Of a DNA stretch of 64,000 bases, positions 11,671 to 23,068 are shown piece by piece. Numbering within the stretch: the first letter of the stretch is position 1; each line of letters opens with the position of its first letter. This stretch comes from Labia minor (Eukaryota; Arthropoda; Insecta; Dermaptera; Spongiphoridae). Under the pieces are notes generated by a model. That model was given only the letters and a program-made list of their open reading frames with translations, ran no database searches and had not been told where the DNA came from. The stretch lies in contig OY720350.1 in assembly GCA_963082975.1 (NCBI GenBank), positions 23,655,875 to 23,719,874 of the forward strand. Direction: 5' to 3'. The translations under genes and the position numbers were made by a program.

Positions 11671-12064
11671 AAAAGGAAAGAAGTATGACAGGTATCAACC
11701 AACCACTGAGACATATTCAAAAAAAATAAAACAAAAGATCAGATTGAAGGCACTTCTCCTGAAATAATGCCTTATTTTGTTTCCAGAGAAATATGCAATA
11801 TTGGTCAATGAAGAATCAGTAAAAGTGCCTGTTCATACAAATATGGATAAAAAACTGTTTTTGTACCAATTTTTCTCAATAAATGCTTTTTTAAAGCCTA
11901 TATATATATATATATATATACAAATAAGAAGCTATAAAATGAAATATTTTACATAAATAAAAATTATATTCATACTATTATTAATTTAAACCTATGTTTT
12001 ATAAATATATCATTTGTTTTTGCTTTTGATTTATTTCAATTATTGATATGTATTGTTATTTTAG

Positions 12065-12358
12065 GTACCCTTTCGTCAAGTATTCATGGATGAGATTCGA
12101 TTTATAGCACGATGTCGTGGCACAGTGAAACCAGTAAAGAAATACCATGACAGTACGGAAAATACAACAGAAAATGATGGAGATTCCGGAGATCGAACAA
12201 CGCCTGGAACCGAGAATCGAAGTCGAAAGAGTGGGAGGAGTGGCGCAAAGCGTGGCTCCACACCTGCTAATGGGAATTCCCAAAATGGACGATACCCGGA
12301 TTATGCCACGAGTGGTTACGGATTCCTTCCAATTGATTCAAAGGAACATCTCACGTAA
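12065..12358 (+). CDS. Kainate-type glutamate receptor, last coding exon (C-terminal tail)
   Basis: Starts phase 0 at TTTTAG|GTA. Reads VPFRQVFMDEIRFIARCRGT, then VKPVKKYHDSTE. Downstream it becomes low-complexity and polar (ENTTENDGDSGD, NRSRKSGRSGAKRGS) and ends YGFLPIDSKEHLT, stop at 12356-12358. The basic F..EIRF..RCRG stretch after M4 is the membrane-proximal cytoplasmic segment of invertebrate kainate receptors. The rest is a variable tail that could carry trafficking or phosphorylation sites; none is asserted. An AATAAA follows at 12403. The frame agrees with the exon at 8878. Confidence 0.92.
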   Translation, partial: VPFRQVFMDEIRFIARCRGTVKPVKKYHDSTENTTENDGDSGDRTTPGTENRSRKSGRSGAKRGSTPANGNSQNGRYPDYATSGYGFLPIDSKEHLT

Positions 12359-12402
12359 CCCTCCGCTACTGAATATCAATCGAAATCTTAATATTTCTAT
12401 TA

Positions 12403-12408
12403 AATAAA
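12403..12408 (+). terminator. Poly(A) signal of the glutamate receptor gene
   Basis: AATAAA 45 bases after the stop codon, in AT-rich sequence. Later AATAAA-like hexamers also exist, so the used site is uncertain. Confidence 0.5.
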
Positions 12409-12928
12409 TTAACAAAAACATTTAATCATCAATTTGGATTTTGTTTTGTTTGTAATATAATAATATTATATTTAATCTTATTATTTAAAAAAAAATCTAC
12501 ATCTCTATGTAAATATGTAGTTATGTTTGTTTTTCTGATTTAAAAAATATCACTTATGAATTTTATGAAATTTAAGAATAGGGGAGGTTTTGAGGTGAAA
12601 AATCTAAATAAGAGTACCAATAAGACTTATTTTTTATCACAATTATTTTAAATTTCCTTTTTTTAAAAGAATCAATCAACTTGTGCCAAAAATATTAAAA
12701 AATAATAAATATTAAAATGAAAAAATATTGCATTGACTTTGGAAAACATAGTAATAATAATAATAATAATAGATAGAGAGTAAAAATGCTGGAAAACTTT
12801 GACCCATCAAATTAGATGTCGTTTGGAATTGGGGTCGAACGGTCTGAAGAGGAATTTACCTTAACTCACCCCTTGCAGTATAACAGATTTGTTAATCAGT
12901 GGTAGATGGTCTTCTGAAATTTCTAATA

Positions 12929-13345
12929 ACTATCTATCTATCTCTATGGCTCTACGGAACTCGAAAGTTCTTGGCCGCATCAACCACACTTCTCCAAGTA
13001 TCCCTATTCTGAGCCACAACCCTCCAATCCCTATCTCTCTTACGTCCCTTCCTACATTGTCCACCCACCGCGTCCTTGGTCTTCCAAGCGGATATTTCTC
13101 GGTCTCCCCACCAATATATTTTTCGCCATTCTTTCCTCTCCCATTCTAGCCACGTGCCCTGCCCATCGCAGCCTTTCAATTTTATAATTCTAACCACTAT
13201 ATCTGGAGATGCATAGAGATTATCATTTCTAATTTCAAATATCATGAAATTTGTTTTTAAATTAATACTCGAGAGACCCTCCACCGAGATTAACAATGGG
13301 ATAATCTTCACCTGCTCAATTTTCCAAATGCGCCTCATTTCCATT
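12929..13345 (-). pseudogene. RTE-type 3' fragment not associated with Helitron H1
   Basis: The minus strand is open for 130 codons (13344 to 12952). It reads GCDGQGTWLEWERKEWRKIY, then WRVVAQNRDTWRSVVDAAKN and FRVP with a stop. The AGAGATAGATAGATAG tail lies at 12929-12945, and no H1 sequence follows, so this copy shows where the RTE itself ends. The N-terminal part (KIEQVKIIPLLISVEGLSS) resembles a stretch seen in other retroelement C-termini and may mark a junction between two elements. Not expected to be functional: no RT core. Confidence 0.65.
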
Positions 13346-13573
13346 ATTATTATTATTATTATTAATTGACACTTCTCGGCGTATTTAAATTAGGTATGTA
13401 TTACTATTATGTACATTTAAACCATTTGTTACGCCAAACATGTGATGTCTTACAAAATCAATCATTTCATTTATTATAATTATCTGTAATAAATAATAAA
13501 GAGTAATAAAAAATATAAAAAGTAAAAAATGTATAATCTATAAATGATTAATTAATAATATTAAAATAAAATA

Positions 13574-14018
13574 AGAGGGCGGTCTGAAAAGTTTCCGACC
13601 TGACCAAGAATTTTTTTTTTGTTTTATTTTTCAAAATTCAAGATAATTGAGACCTGTACGATGTCAGCTGAACGTGTGCGAAATATTTTGCAAAATCATT
13701 TGAATATGGAAAGCTGTGTGCAACGTGGGTGCCGCATTTCCTAACGTTAGACCAAAAATTGCTTCGAAAAACCATTTTTAACGACAATTTGGCGCTGTAG
13801 GCGTAATCCAAACGAATTTTTACGTCGATTCATAACTGTTGATGAGACTTAAATTAACTTAAATCAAATTTAATTAATTAATTAATTAATGTATTAATTA
13901 ATTAAATTAATTAGAACACCGTTATGAGAAATGTATCAGTGTTTATGGAGATTATGTTGAAAAATATAGCAAAAAAAAAAATTCTTGGTCGTTTCGGAAA
14001 CTTTTCAGACCACCCTCG
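13574..14018. mobile_element. Mariner-derived MITE with TIRs
   Basis: The left end is AGAGGGCGGTCTGAAAAG and the right end CTTTTCAGACCACCCTCG, inverted repeats over at least 25 bases including AAACTTTTCAGACC. Each end is flanked by TA (13572-13573, 14019-14020), the mariner target duplication. The interior keeps scraps of transposase on the + strand: MSAERVRNILQNHLNME, then NPNEFLRRFITVDET. The catalytic Asp region VDET is present but the middle and end are deleted. A non-autonomous deletion derivative. Confidence 0.85.
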
Positions 14019-14019
14019 T

Positions 14020-15772
14020 ATGTATTTATTGTATTTTAATTACAGATATTTGTTTTTTCTTTAAAATATGTATAATTTAATGTAAATATTATATAGTATA
14101 ATAAATTTACATATTAAGGCATATTATTCATATTATCTTGTGGAATATATGGCGTGAGTAAGTTTTTGACCATTGTAATTAATTGAGGAGAGAAAAACAC
14201 TCACAGCACACAAATTAAACACATTAGTACTTCAAGGCACTCATTGATATGTCCGATTAATACTTAATGAACAGATGAAGAAAATTCAGAAGATACTAAA
14301 CTGGAAGAAAAAACAAATATACATATTTCAAAAGATAAAGAAAAATTAAAAAGAAGAGGTAAAAGATAAACACTTATTTTTATTCTTAAAAGAAAATCTA
14401 TTTAAAATTTTTTTTTTATATTTTAAAGTTAAAAAAATTTCATTAATCAATAAAATGGACGTTTTATTTCATATTCATATTATGAAGGATATTTTATTTA
14501 TTAATATATATATCTATATATATATATTTAACGTGTTATATTTGCACATTACTCAAAATTTAATTTAAAATTATTTACACATTATATTAGAATTTGAAAA
14601 TGTATATATATATATCTTTTCTTCTAATTAATCTCTTTTCTATTTCATTTTTCTCATGTCATTTAATATAATAGGATATATTATATATCGTACCCTATAT
14701 ATATATATATATATATTGGTATATATATTTCTATTTATTATTATTCTATTTTTTAATATTTTCTTTTCAATATGAGTTGATTTTGTTAATATATATTTGG
14801 ATAATATTATTCATTTAAGTAAATATAATTTTTTTATTTTCAATTTGAAGTGGCATTTATTCTAGAGACGCCCAAACGGCTGGGCTAATTTATTTTCTTT
14901 TTGTTTCTTTTATCTTGTATTTTACTGTTTAATTTATCTAAAAAAATGATAAATTCTGATAAATATTTATTCTTTCAATATTAATTATTTTCTGAGAATT
15001 CTACATGATTATCAAAATCAAAAATCAATTGAAATTTAAATAGAAATCATTTTAACATTCTCTTTTAATTATAGATAATAGAAAAGGTCAGTTTTTAATA
15101 CTTTCATTTATTAAACAAGAATTTTATTATGTGTCTTTGAAATATATCTAAATATTATTATTTCATTAAAAGTTATAATAACGAAAAATTAATATATGAT
15201 AAATTGATTAACAACAGTTCAACGTATTTTTAATCTGCATTAAAAAAAATACAACTGATAATAAAGGCAGATATTTTATTAGAATGAATTAATTATAAAT
15301 TTGGAAATAATTTTAAATCTCGGAAGCTTCTTTTAGCTAAAGAGCGTTACGTTATATATATTAGATATTACTCGTATTCTATATTCTATTGTATATATCT
15401 CGAGACAACTCCCAATATATTTACTTGTTTTTCTTATTTTGATTTCAAGCAAGAGCTATTGAATAATATATATATAATAATATATATATATATAATTTCA
15501 TGTTATCTTTTTTATAATTACACACAAAAAAACATCTGATCAGTTAATTCATAAAATATTTCAGTTAAATAGAATTTCTATGCTGAATTTAAATTTGAAT
15601 ATAAGAAATAGAAAAATTCGTATTTCTTAAATGTTATACCATTATGTATTGCTAAATATACATTTATGTAATATTTTAAGTGTTTTATTTGGAATTTTTC
15701 AATTATCACTTGTAAGTATATTGAATTTCTATTTATACACAGACAATTATATATTATTTTTTTATTTAAATG
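14020..15772. other. AT-rich intergenic DNA; one segment repeated at 46.7 kb
   Basis: Mostly TA-rich low complexity. 14337-14440 (AAAAATTAAAAAGAAGAGG and onwards) recurs at about 46735-46830, so an unnamed repeat is present. No gene, RNA or transposon ends recognised in the remainder. Confidence 0.5.
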
Positions 15773-15999
15773 CTAGCTGCTCAGAGCGGCTTCGGCGCTC
15801 TTCACACCTAGCTAGACGAGGGCTCCGCCCCCTGTACCCTCGAGTGGTACATAGTATTTGGTTGAAAGTAGTAAAAGGTTTTCATCCATTTTGTTTCAAT
15901 CAGTATATTACTTAAAACATTCATTTCTTTTTGTGTTCTTATTTAAAATATATTTTAATTTAATCAGTAAATTAATTATATATATTATTATTATTGTAT

Positions 16000-16075
16000 A
16001 TGTTATATCTATCTATCTATGTGGCTCAAAGATACTCGAAAGTTCTTAGCCGCAACAACCACATTTCACCATATG
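16000..16075 (-). pseudogene. RTE-type 3' scrap inside H1 copy 2
   Basis: ATAGATAGATA tail plus about 55 bases matching the end of the RTE fragments, including the frame around NVVVAAKNF. The junction with the H1 3' region is the same as in H1 copies 1 and 3. Confidence 0.6.
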
Positions 16076-16514
16076 AATATTTTTAATTATAATGAAATTT
16101 GAGAAAATGCAAAGTTAGAGACTTGCAGAGACAATTTATAAAATTTACAGAAATATTGAATGTTCTTAGCGAGATTTGATATAATGTTGTCCGATTTGTC
16201 CTAAATCTGAATTAGAAGAAAATTATAAATTGCCTCCTCTTCCAGCCCAATTCATTTACACATCCACATGTTATATAAGGCATCTTAATTTCTTAACACT
16301 ACGTTTTTTTAAATTTAAAATAGAGGGAGAGAAAGAGTTTCTAATTATATTCGAATAGCTTATTATATTCTATATATCAGGATTTTTTTCTGAATTTAAT
16401 ACCAAGTTGATTTTCAAAATTTTCAATTCTTAATGCATATGATTAATTACATATGTTAAAATTTAAAAAAAATTCAAATATTCTAATTTTTAAATTTTTA
16501 TATAATTTAATATT

Positions 16515-17114
16515 ATTACTATCTCGCCAGAGATAGTGAAAATTTTCGATGTTGAGATTTTGATGTTTTTATACGTTTTGAAGGTTCCTGAATCATTTTC
16601 ACTAAGGTTGAGAAAAATGTCTGTGTGTGTGTGTGTATGTGTGTGTGTATGTATGTAGACAAGATTACGCAAAAACGGTTTGAGCTAGAATGATGAAATT
16701 TGGTACATGGACATTATTCAAAATTCATAGTTTTCTATCAACTTTTGAGAAATGTAGCTCAACCGGAAGAGGGTCATTACCTACAACGTTTTGATTTTTT
16801 TTCCTCTAAAGTGACCGTAAAAATAAAAATATATGTTTGATAATTTTTTACATGATTAATAATTGTATAAAACTGCTATATATAGAATTTCAGCTTGATT
16901 GAATTGCTGAAAGTACCAGAATTAATTTTTTAACACTGCAAATCTCACGCGCCAACTCGTGCCATGGTGCCATCAATAAAAAGCCAAACATACGCTGGTT
17001 TAATATTTATTATTTATAATTTATAATTAATTAAATTTAATTTAAATATAATATATTATGTTATTTAATCCAATTCAAATTGCGAGATAGTCGAGTGGAG
17101 ACACTCCAGCTAAT
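16515..17114 (+). repeat. HINE-A copy A3 (full length)
   Basis: Runs on the + strand from TTACTATCTCGCCAGAGATA through a (TG)n tract (16620-16655) to GCGAGATAGTCGAGTGGAGA and CACTCCAGCTAA. It is inserted in H1 copy 2. The matching place in H1 copy 1 (about 3635) is empty and reads AATAAAAAATAATATT, which fixes the ends and shows no target duplication. Confidence 0.88.
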
Positions 17115-18074
17115 TTTTTATTAATATCATATCAAAAAAGAGCATTTATTAAAAATTAAAAATAAAAAAAGAAGCTTATTAATAAAAAAATATAATAGAA
17201 TACAATAATTTTGATTTAAAAAATACTCAATATATAAAAGTCATAAATTTAAAACATCTCGTTCATTTGTCTAAAAATCATATTTTAATTTTATATAACC
17301 AAGAAATTATTTTTGCACTTAAAATATAGTTGTAATTAATAATTGAAACAAAAACAAAAATAATATAATTTAGTCATTTTAATTGACGTTTTGAAAATAG
17401 TTTTGTATTCATAAAATATTAAAAATAATACATATATTCTGTTTTTTTTAACCTTTCACTTACAAATAGAAAAGAAGAAATATTCAAATATTAGAAAGAA
17501 TAAATAAAAATTAAGTTAATATAAATATGATCTAAATATTTTATTAAATTAATTAAAATGGGTACTTTTAGAATAAATGATTTAATTGAATTGATATTAG
17601 AATTTAAAATAAAAAGTGTAATATTATAATAATTCTTTGATTGGGAATCGCTATGATAATTCATTGTTTAAAATGCTTCCGCTAGGGTTAGTGAGCCGCG
17701 AGATGCTCTTGAATGAACAACACGGAGAATTATATAAACTTTAAAAAATTAATTTCTGCGGTCATTGATTAAATATTAATAAAATTTATAGAGCCTATGT
17801 TACTCTAGAGGTATATAAGAATATTGTGATGTAATTTCATAGAAATCGGTTCAGCCAATTCTTAGTCTATAAAATAGTTATTTTCCGGACAGACAGACAG
17901 ACATGAAAAATTCTAAAGTCACTTTTGGATTCCAGAGGTCATGAAACGCGAAGATATGCAAAAAATTTTAAATTCTGAGCAATGTGCAGACAAAAACCTT
18001 TATATATATATATATATATATATAGATTATCTATTATTTTAACTTTTCTTCTCTTAATTTATAAAAATAACAAT

Positions 18075-18108
18075 AAAACAATACCTCCTTTACTATCGTC
18101 GGTCGGGA
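18075..18108 (-). repeat. HINE-B 5' end fragment
   Basis: AACAATACCTCCTTTACT and ATCGTCGGTCGG correspond to the outer 5' end of HINE-B on the minus strand. The remainder is absent. Confidence 0.6.
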
Positions 18109-18167
18109 TAAAGTATAATTCATGTGATATTTCAAAAATAATCAATAAATAATTTTCATATTTTTGC

Positions 18168-18790
18168 CTACCGACAATAGGAAGGGAAAGTATCGTTTTC
18201 ATACCAAATTTCACATGTGGGAATTTTTACATATCTCCACGAATGATGCTTTTCGTTAACAAAACAAAGTATTTTTACTATGATGTTTGTCCGTCGTCTG
18301 TTAATTGTGTGTGTATGTGTGTGTGTGTATGTAACCAAGATTACGCAAAAACGGTTTGAGCTAGAATGATGAAATTTGGTACATGAGCATTATTCAAAAT
18401 TCGTAGTTTTCTCTCAACTTTTGAGAAATGTAGCTCAACCGGAAGAGGGTCATTACTTACAACGTTTTGATTTTTTTTCCTCTAAAGTGACCGTAAAAAT
18501 AAAGATATATGTATGATAATTTTTCACATGATTAATAATTGTATAAAACTGCTATATATAGAATTTCAGCTTGATTGATTCGTTGAAATTACCAGAATTA
18601 ATTTTTTAACACTGCAAATCTCACGCTCCAACACGTGACGTGGTGCCATCAAAAAAAAAGCCAAACATGCGCTGGTTTAATATTTATTATTTATAATTTA
18701 TAATAAATTAAATTTAATTTAAATATAATATATTATGTTATTTAATTCTATTCAAATTGCGAGATAGTCGAGTGGAGACACTCCAGCTAA
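18168..18790 (+). repeat. Chimeric HINE: B-type 5' half joined to A-type 3' half
   Basis: Begins like HINE-B (CTACCGACAATAGGAAGGG, then the ACATATCTCCACGAATGATG and GATGTTTGTCCGTC blocks). At the simple-repeat tract (18306-18330, TG-rich) it continues as HINE-A: GATTACGCAAAAACGGTTTG, CTCAACCGGAAGAGGG, GCGAGATAGT, the hairpin GAGTGGAGACACTC and AGCTAATT. The switch is at the microsatellite. The 5' inverted motif is B-type and the 3' motif A-type, so they no longer match. Confidence 0.75.
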
Positions 18791-18792
18791 TT

Positions 18793-19885
18793 TAACTATT
18801 TATTATATTTTTTAAGTCAAAATGAACAATTTATAATAAGAAATAAATATATACATATATAAAAATGTAATTTTTAATTAAATTTCAAATTTAACAAAAA
18901 AAAAACATTTTGATAATATTTATTGAAATGTCTTTCAAATTAATAAAATAATTTATAATCACATAAATTAAAAAAATGGATAAGCTAAAATCGTTTATTT
19001 ATTAAATTTATAGTAAAAATAAAATGAGACCTAAATTAATTGCAATTGAAATATCTAATTAATAATATCTACTCTTATTTTATTTTTATTTCAAACAATT
19101 CATGGTTCAATAGTCACTAAATCTTTTCAATCGAATACACTTCATATCTTTTTGAGAGTTAATCACTGATTAGTGAAATTCCAAAAAAAAAAACATGCCA
19201 AAAAATAAATTTTATAAAACTAATGCCAAAGTGTGCTTGAGCGTAAAAACTAGATTATAACATTAAAGAAAATATTAATTATATAAGTTTTCTCATAGAA
19301 AAATAGATGAATATATTAATGCAAGGTACAAAGGTAAATGTGTGGGATTAATAATATATATATAAAGATTTATTTATAAATTTTTTTTTGAATTAATTTA
19401 ATATAAATAAATTATAATATATTGGAAAAAATCAGTGCAAATTGACACGAATTAGGGATCATTTTACTAGATAATTTTCATAGTTGTTATACCTTGCCAA
19501 ACGGCAAATATTAAATCAAATCATGTGATAATTTTCAAAGTCAAATCAATATGGCTTCTTATTCACAATAACATTAAGTGTTCTTATGGTTTAAATATAT
19601 AAATTATATATAAATACAAAAATTAAAGTGTTAATTAGTGGAGAGAAAGAAAGATTCATTTGAAGATGGTGTAACAACCAAAATGCGCATAAAGAAAATT
19701 AATTAATTAATTAACTTCACAGAGAGTCTTAAAAATAATATTTTTAATAAGGTTTAAATTTATGAATTTCATAGTTAGACAAATAATTAGATAAAAATTT
19801 TAGTATTAAATTTTAAATTTAACCCATTTTTATTAAATTTACATAATTTTTTGTTGATTGATTGTAAAATTAAATAAAAAGAAAT
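18793..19885. other. AT-rich DNA, nothing recognised
   Basis: No open frame, repeat family or structural RNA recognised. Low-complexity TA and A/T runs. Confidence 0.5.
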
Positions 19886-20215
19886 TTGGAGTGTCTGCAT
19901 TCGACTATCTCGCAAATTTGAATAGATTAATTAACATATATTAAATTAAATTTTAAATTTAAATTAAATTAAATAATTAAATATAAATTAAAATGAATAA
20001 ATAATATTTGTTAAAGTACCGTGTGTTTGGCTCTTTGTTGATGGCACCACGTCACGTGCTGGCGCGTGTTTTGCAGTGAACGCGTTAAAAAATTAATTCC
20101 GGTACTTTCTACGATTCGATCAAGCTGAAATTCTATATATCGCAGTTTTATGCAATTTTTAATTATGTGAAAAAATATCAAACATATATCTTTATTTTTA
20201 CGGTTAGTTTAGAGC
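19886..20215 (-). repeat. HINE-A copy A5, 3' half only
   Basis: Minus-direction copy from the 3' hairpin region (GGAGTGTCTGCATTCGACTA) to the block TTTTTACGGTTAGTTTAGAG, where it stops abruptly. Copies A10 and A12 stop at nearly the same internal point. Confidence 0.7.
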
Positions 20216-20236
20216 AGATTCTGACAAACTGTATAA

Positions 20237-20290
20237 TATGTTATTTAATTCAATTCAAATTGCGAGATAGTCGAGTGGAGACTCTCCAGC
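20237..20290 (+). repeat. HINE-A 3' terminal fragment
   Basis: Only the last 55 bases are present: AATTGCGAGATAGTCGAGTG, the hairpin and CTCCAGCTTATT. It faces A5 in the opposite direction. Confidence 0.65.
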
Positions 20291-20316
20291 TTATTTATTT
20301 TAATTTTTATCAAAAT

Positions 20317-20553
20317 TTAAGTTTTTTTGATTAAATGTCTTTGTGCTCGATTAATTAAAAAATATACTAGAGAAGGTCTATAACTCCGTGACATTTTGAA
20401 TTTTCCGTCTCTTAAATGAAATAACAACACTTCTCCTATTAGCTGACCTCTGAAATTTGAACAGGCTGGGTCTTTTAGTTTTTGTTTGACATTCATTAAT
20501 AACAGACCACTTGAGAAGAAATTGGAAAAAAGTGAATTACGATGAAAATCCAT
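20317..20553 (-). other. Unrecognised 78-codon open frame between HINE-A ends
   Basis: Reads MDFHRNSLFSNFFSSG, then KDPACSNFRGQLIGEVLLFH and ends QRHLIKKT. No family recognised. It is less AT-biased than its surroundings and lies between two HINE-A 3' ends (20290 and 20577-20606), so it may be cargo or part of an inserted element. Probably not a working gene. Confidence 0.2.
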
Positions 20554-20576
20554 GAATTAATTTATCTAATTAAAAT

Positions 20577-20606
20577 TTTCGAGATAGTCGAGTGGAGACA
20601 CTCCAG
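20577..20606 (+). repeat. HINE-A 3' tip
   Basis: CGAGATAGTCGAGTGGAGAC then ACTCCAG, the hairpin end of HINE-A without its body. Confidence 0.55.
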
Positions 20607-20609
20607 ATT

Positions 20610-21640
20610 TTTAAAATTTAATTGAATAATTTTTAATAACCTTCTTCGATTTAAAATTGATTCTTCCATTCTTCTACTCTATCTATCTGTTTTAATTAAT
20701 GAAAAAAAAATATAATTTATGAATTTTTATTATTTTTTTGTTTTTTAGTATAAATATAAAAGTTGCTAAAAGAAAGTTTATTTTTTTTAAGACGTTATTT
20801 ACATTTGCTTAGGGAATATTCTTTAATTAACACTGCTTTTACTCTTTTAACTTTTGAAAATAAACGAATATAAAAATCAGAGGATAAAAAACATAAATAT
20901 ATGAATATTATATATGTATATTTTTAGATACAAATATCCATAAAATATATCATTCATTTTAAAATTATTATTTTTAATATGAGTAGGTTTTCTCATAAAA
21001 ATAACTTAATTAAAATTTTAAAGAATTTTCATCATGCATGGATGAATTATTGAAGTGATGTATTTTTTATTTTTTTTTTTAATATTTTGACCAAAAATAC
21101 TGAGGCGAGAAGTTCAAGCAAAAGCGATTGGGTGTTTTATTTATTTATTTTTACTCTGTCAAAGAATTTTACCCTCGTCATCTTGGGAGCGGATTTCTGT
21201 TTATAAAAGTGACAAATTTTCTTTCTTGTTTGATTGAATGAATGTTTGAATAAAAAAATAGAGCATTAAGTTTTTTTTTTTCAATTTTTATTGAAATGAT
21301 TCTATCAAAGTATTAATGATTAAATATACTTTCAATATAAATAAATAAATACCTATATGTATTCAATTGGTTCTTTAATTTTTTTTATTAAAAAAATAAT
21401 TTGTTTGTATATTTATTTTTTGTAAATTGATAGATACTTTATAAATCTATCAATTATTTTACTAGAAATATAAAATGGCAAGAATTTATATACATATCTA
21501 CCTACTATGTATTGTAATTAATAATAAGTGTCAATAATTATCAAAGAATATATATAATGTTACAATGATTCAACTTATTTCTAATGTCCCTTTGGAAAAC
21601 ATAATATTATATAGTATATATATCATCTTCATCTTATATA
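20610..21640. other. AT-rich DNA, nothing recognised
   Basis: No gene or named repeat seen. TATC/TA-rich sequence near 21600 leads into a Helitron 5' end. Confidence 0.5.
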
Positions 21641-21642
21641 TA

Positions 21643-21705
21643 TCTTATATAAAAAATTCTCGAATCACAAAACTTTGAAATCATACTCCTCCGAATTGAA
21701 CCATT
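21643..21705 (+). mobile_element. Helitron 5' end (type H2), fragment
   Basis: TCTTATATAAAAAATTCTCG followed by CACAAAACTTTGAAATCAT and ACTCCTCCGAA matches the start at 1785. Homology fades after about 60 bases. Confidence 0.55.
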
Positions 21706-21939
21706 TTTTTTTCAAAATATGATAATTTCATTAATGAACGTCTTACTGATATATTTATAATTTTTTTTTTTTTAAATTTTCATTAAGATCTTTGAATAAA
21801 ATTAAGCTTATTGATTTAATAGAATTAATAGAATTAAACTTATTGATTCGATTTAAGATGTATTCTAAAACACCACTAATTTTAAAAATTAATATTTGTT
21901 TATTTTATTTTAATATGTATTTTATTTGAAAAAATTTGC

Positions 21940-22085
21940 AGTAGAGCGCTCACCTCTGCACTCCCCGCTCGCCCCTCTCCGTGCCCCTCCGCCGCCTGAA
22001 CTGACCTCCTCTTGCAGGCCGGCTGACTCGAACGCATTTAGTTCCCCTTCGCTGGTGAGTGTAGGTCCCTGAGCGGTCTCTCCAC
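21940..22085 (+). promoter_or_regulatory. GC-rich island with a possible small non-coding exon
   Basis: An abrupt GC-rich block in AT-rich DNA. CTCTTGCAG at 22009-22017 (acceptor-like) and CTG|GTGAGT near 22056 (good donor) would bound an exon of about 40 bases. No protein recognised. Similar candidate exons follow at 22983-23068 and 23246-23255. This could be the 5' untranslated part of an unidentified + strand gene. Confidence 0.25.
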
Positions 22086-22982
22086 TGAAATCATCCCTTA
22101 ATCAAGAATTAATTGTAATTTTATTATTTATTTTTATTAATTAAATGGAAGATTAGTGAACTTAAAAAAAAAAAAATATTTCAATAAAAATTAAATTTTA
22201 TAAAATGCATTTTTATAATTTTTTATTCATATACCCAAATAAATTTATAAATTTTTCATTCCAATCTTTGAAAAGAATTAATCTTAAATATTCTATCAGA
22301 TCTCATTAATTAAATTTTATTAAAAGTTAAATTAAAATTATTTAAAAATTAAAAAATCATATACAAAATTTTATTTTTCTTTAAATATATTTATTGAAAT
22401 ATTTTTTAAATTTCAATATATATATATATATTAATCCTATTGAAACTCATTTATTTAAAAAATAGGAAGAGTGCTGATTATTTTCAAAATTCATATAATA
22501 TAATTATAAATCAAAAAAATATAAATTTCTTATATTCATATAGGAATATATAATTTTAAATATTCTATATATTCTTTCTAATCTCATTATCGCTCACACC
22601 GTTCCTTTCCAATCTCATATGAATATTGTTTTGTCAATTTCATATTATTATAACACTTTTGAATAATATTTCTATTACCTATATATCAATTAAACAGAAT
22701 AAAATCTTCGTGAAATTAATAATATAATCATAATTAGTTTTCTGATGTTTTCTAAGTTATTTTTATTATATGTCTATTAAATGCGTATTATAACTTACTA
22801 TAATCATGGTTCTATATAGGATGTAAAATAATTTTAGTATTTTAATATTACAGAAATAAGATAATATTTTTAAAAATCTATACACTTTTTTAATCCTTAT
22901 TATTTATTTATTTATATCTTATTTTTTTATTTCCTGTATATAATATAAATATCTAATCTTAATTATTTTTTTCTTTATCGAG

Positions 22983-23068
22983 GCGAGAGTGATGGACATC
23001 AATTCAAGTCTACGAGCTGTTCTTCGAGTTTAATCTGCGAGAAATATCAACCCTTTATGAACTCCGAG
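22983..23068 (+). other. Possible non-coding exon
   Basis: A less AT-rich block after a pyrimidine tract and TTTATCGAG and before GTCAGT (23069). It contains a short frame MDINSSLRAVLRV ending in a stop, so it could only be untranslated leader. A 10-base candidate exon CTCTCCAAAT (23246-23255) between ATACAG and GTAAGT follows. Prediction by splice-site shape only. Confidence 0.2.

Larger units (their letters stand above)
15773..18026 (-). mobile_element. Helitron H1, copy 2 (inverted relative to copy 1)
   Basis: Minus strand. The 5' end TCTATATATATATA starts at 18026 and is preceded by A. The 3' end has the hairpin GAGCGCCGAAGCCGCTC, then TGAGCAG and CTAG at 15773-15776. The body after the TA run reads AAAGGTTTTTGTCTGCACAT, as in copy 1 after its HINE-A. 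It holds HINE-A at 16515-17114 and a short RTE scrap at 16000-16075. It also retains about 320 bp missing from copy 1 (17650-17960), with TGTCTGTCTGTC and CTGAACCGATTTCTATGAAA. The base after CTAG is not T, a probable later mutation. No coding capacity. Confidence 0.8.

Noticed and set aside
12056-12407. Frames overlapping the last receptor exon on both strands (75, 61 and 86 codons)
   Set aside because: The exon frame continuing from M4 (VPFRQV...EHLT) is the real one; the others are shadows.
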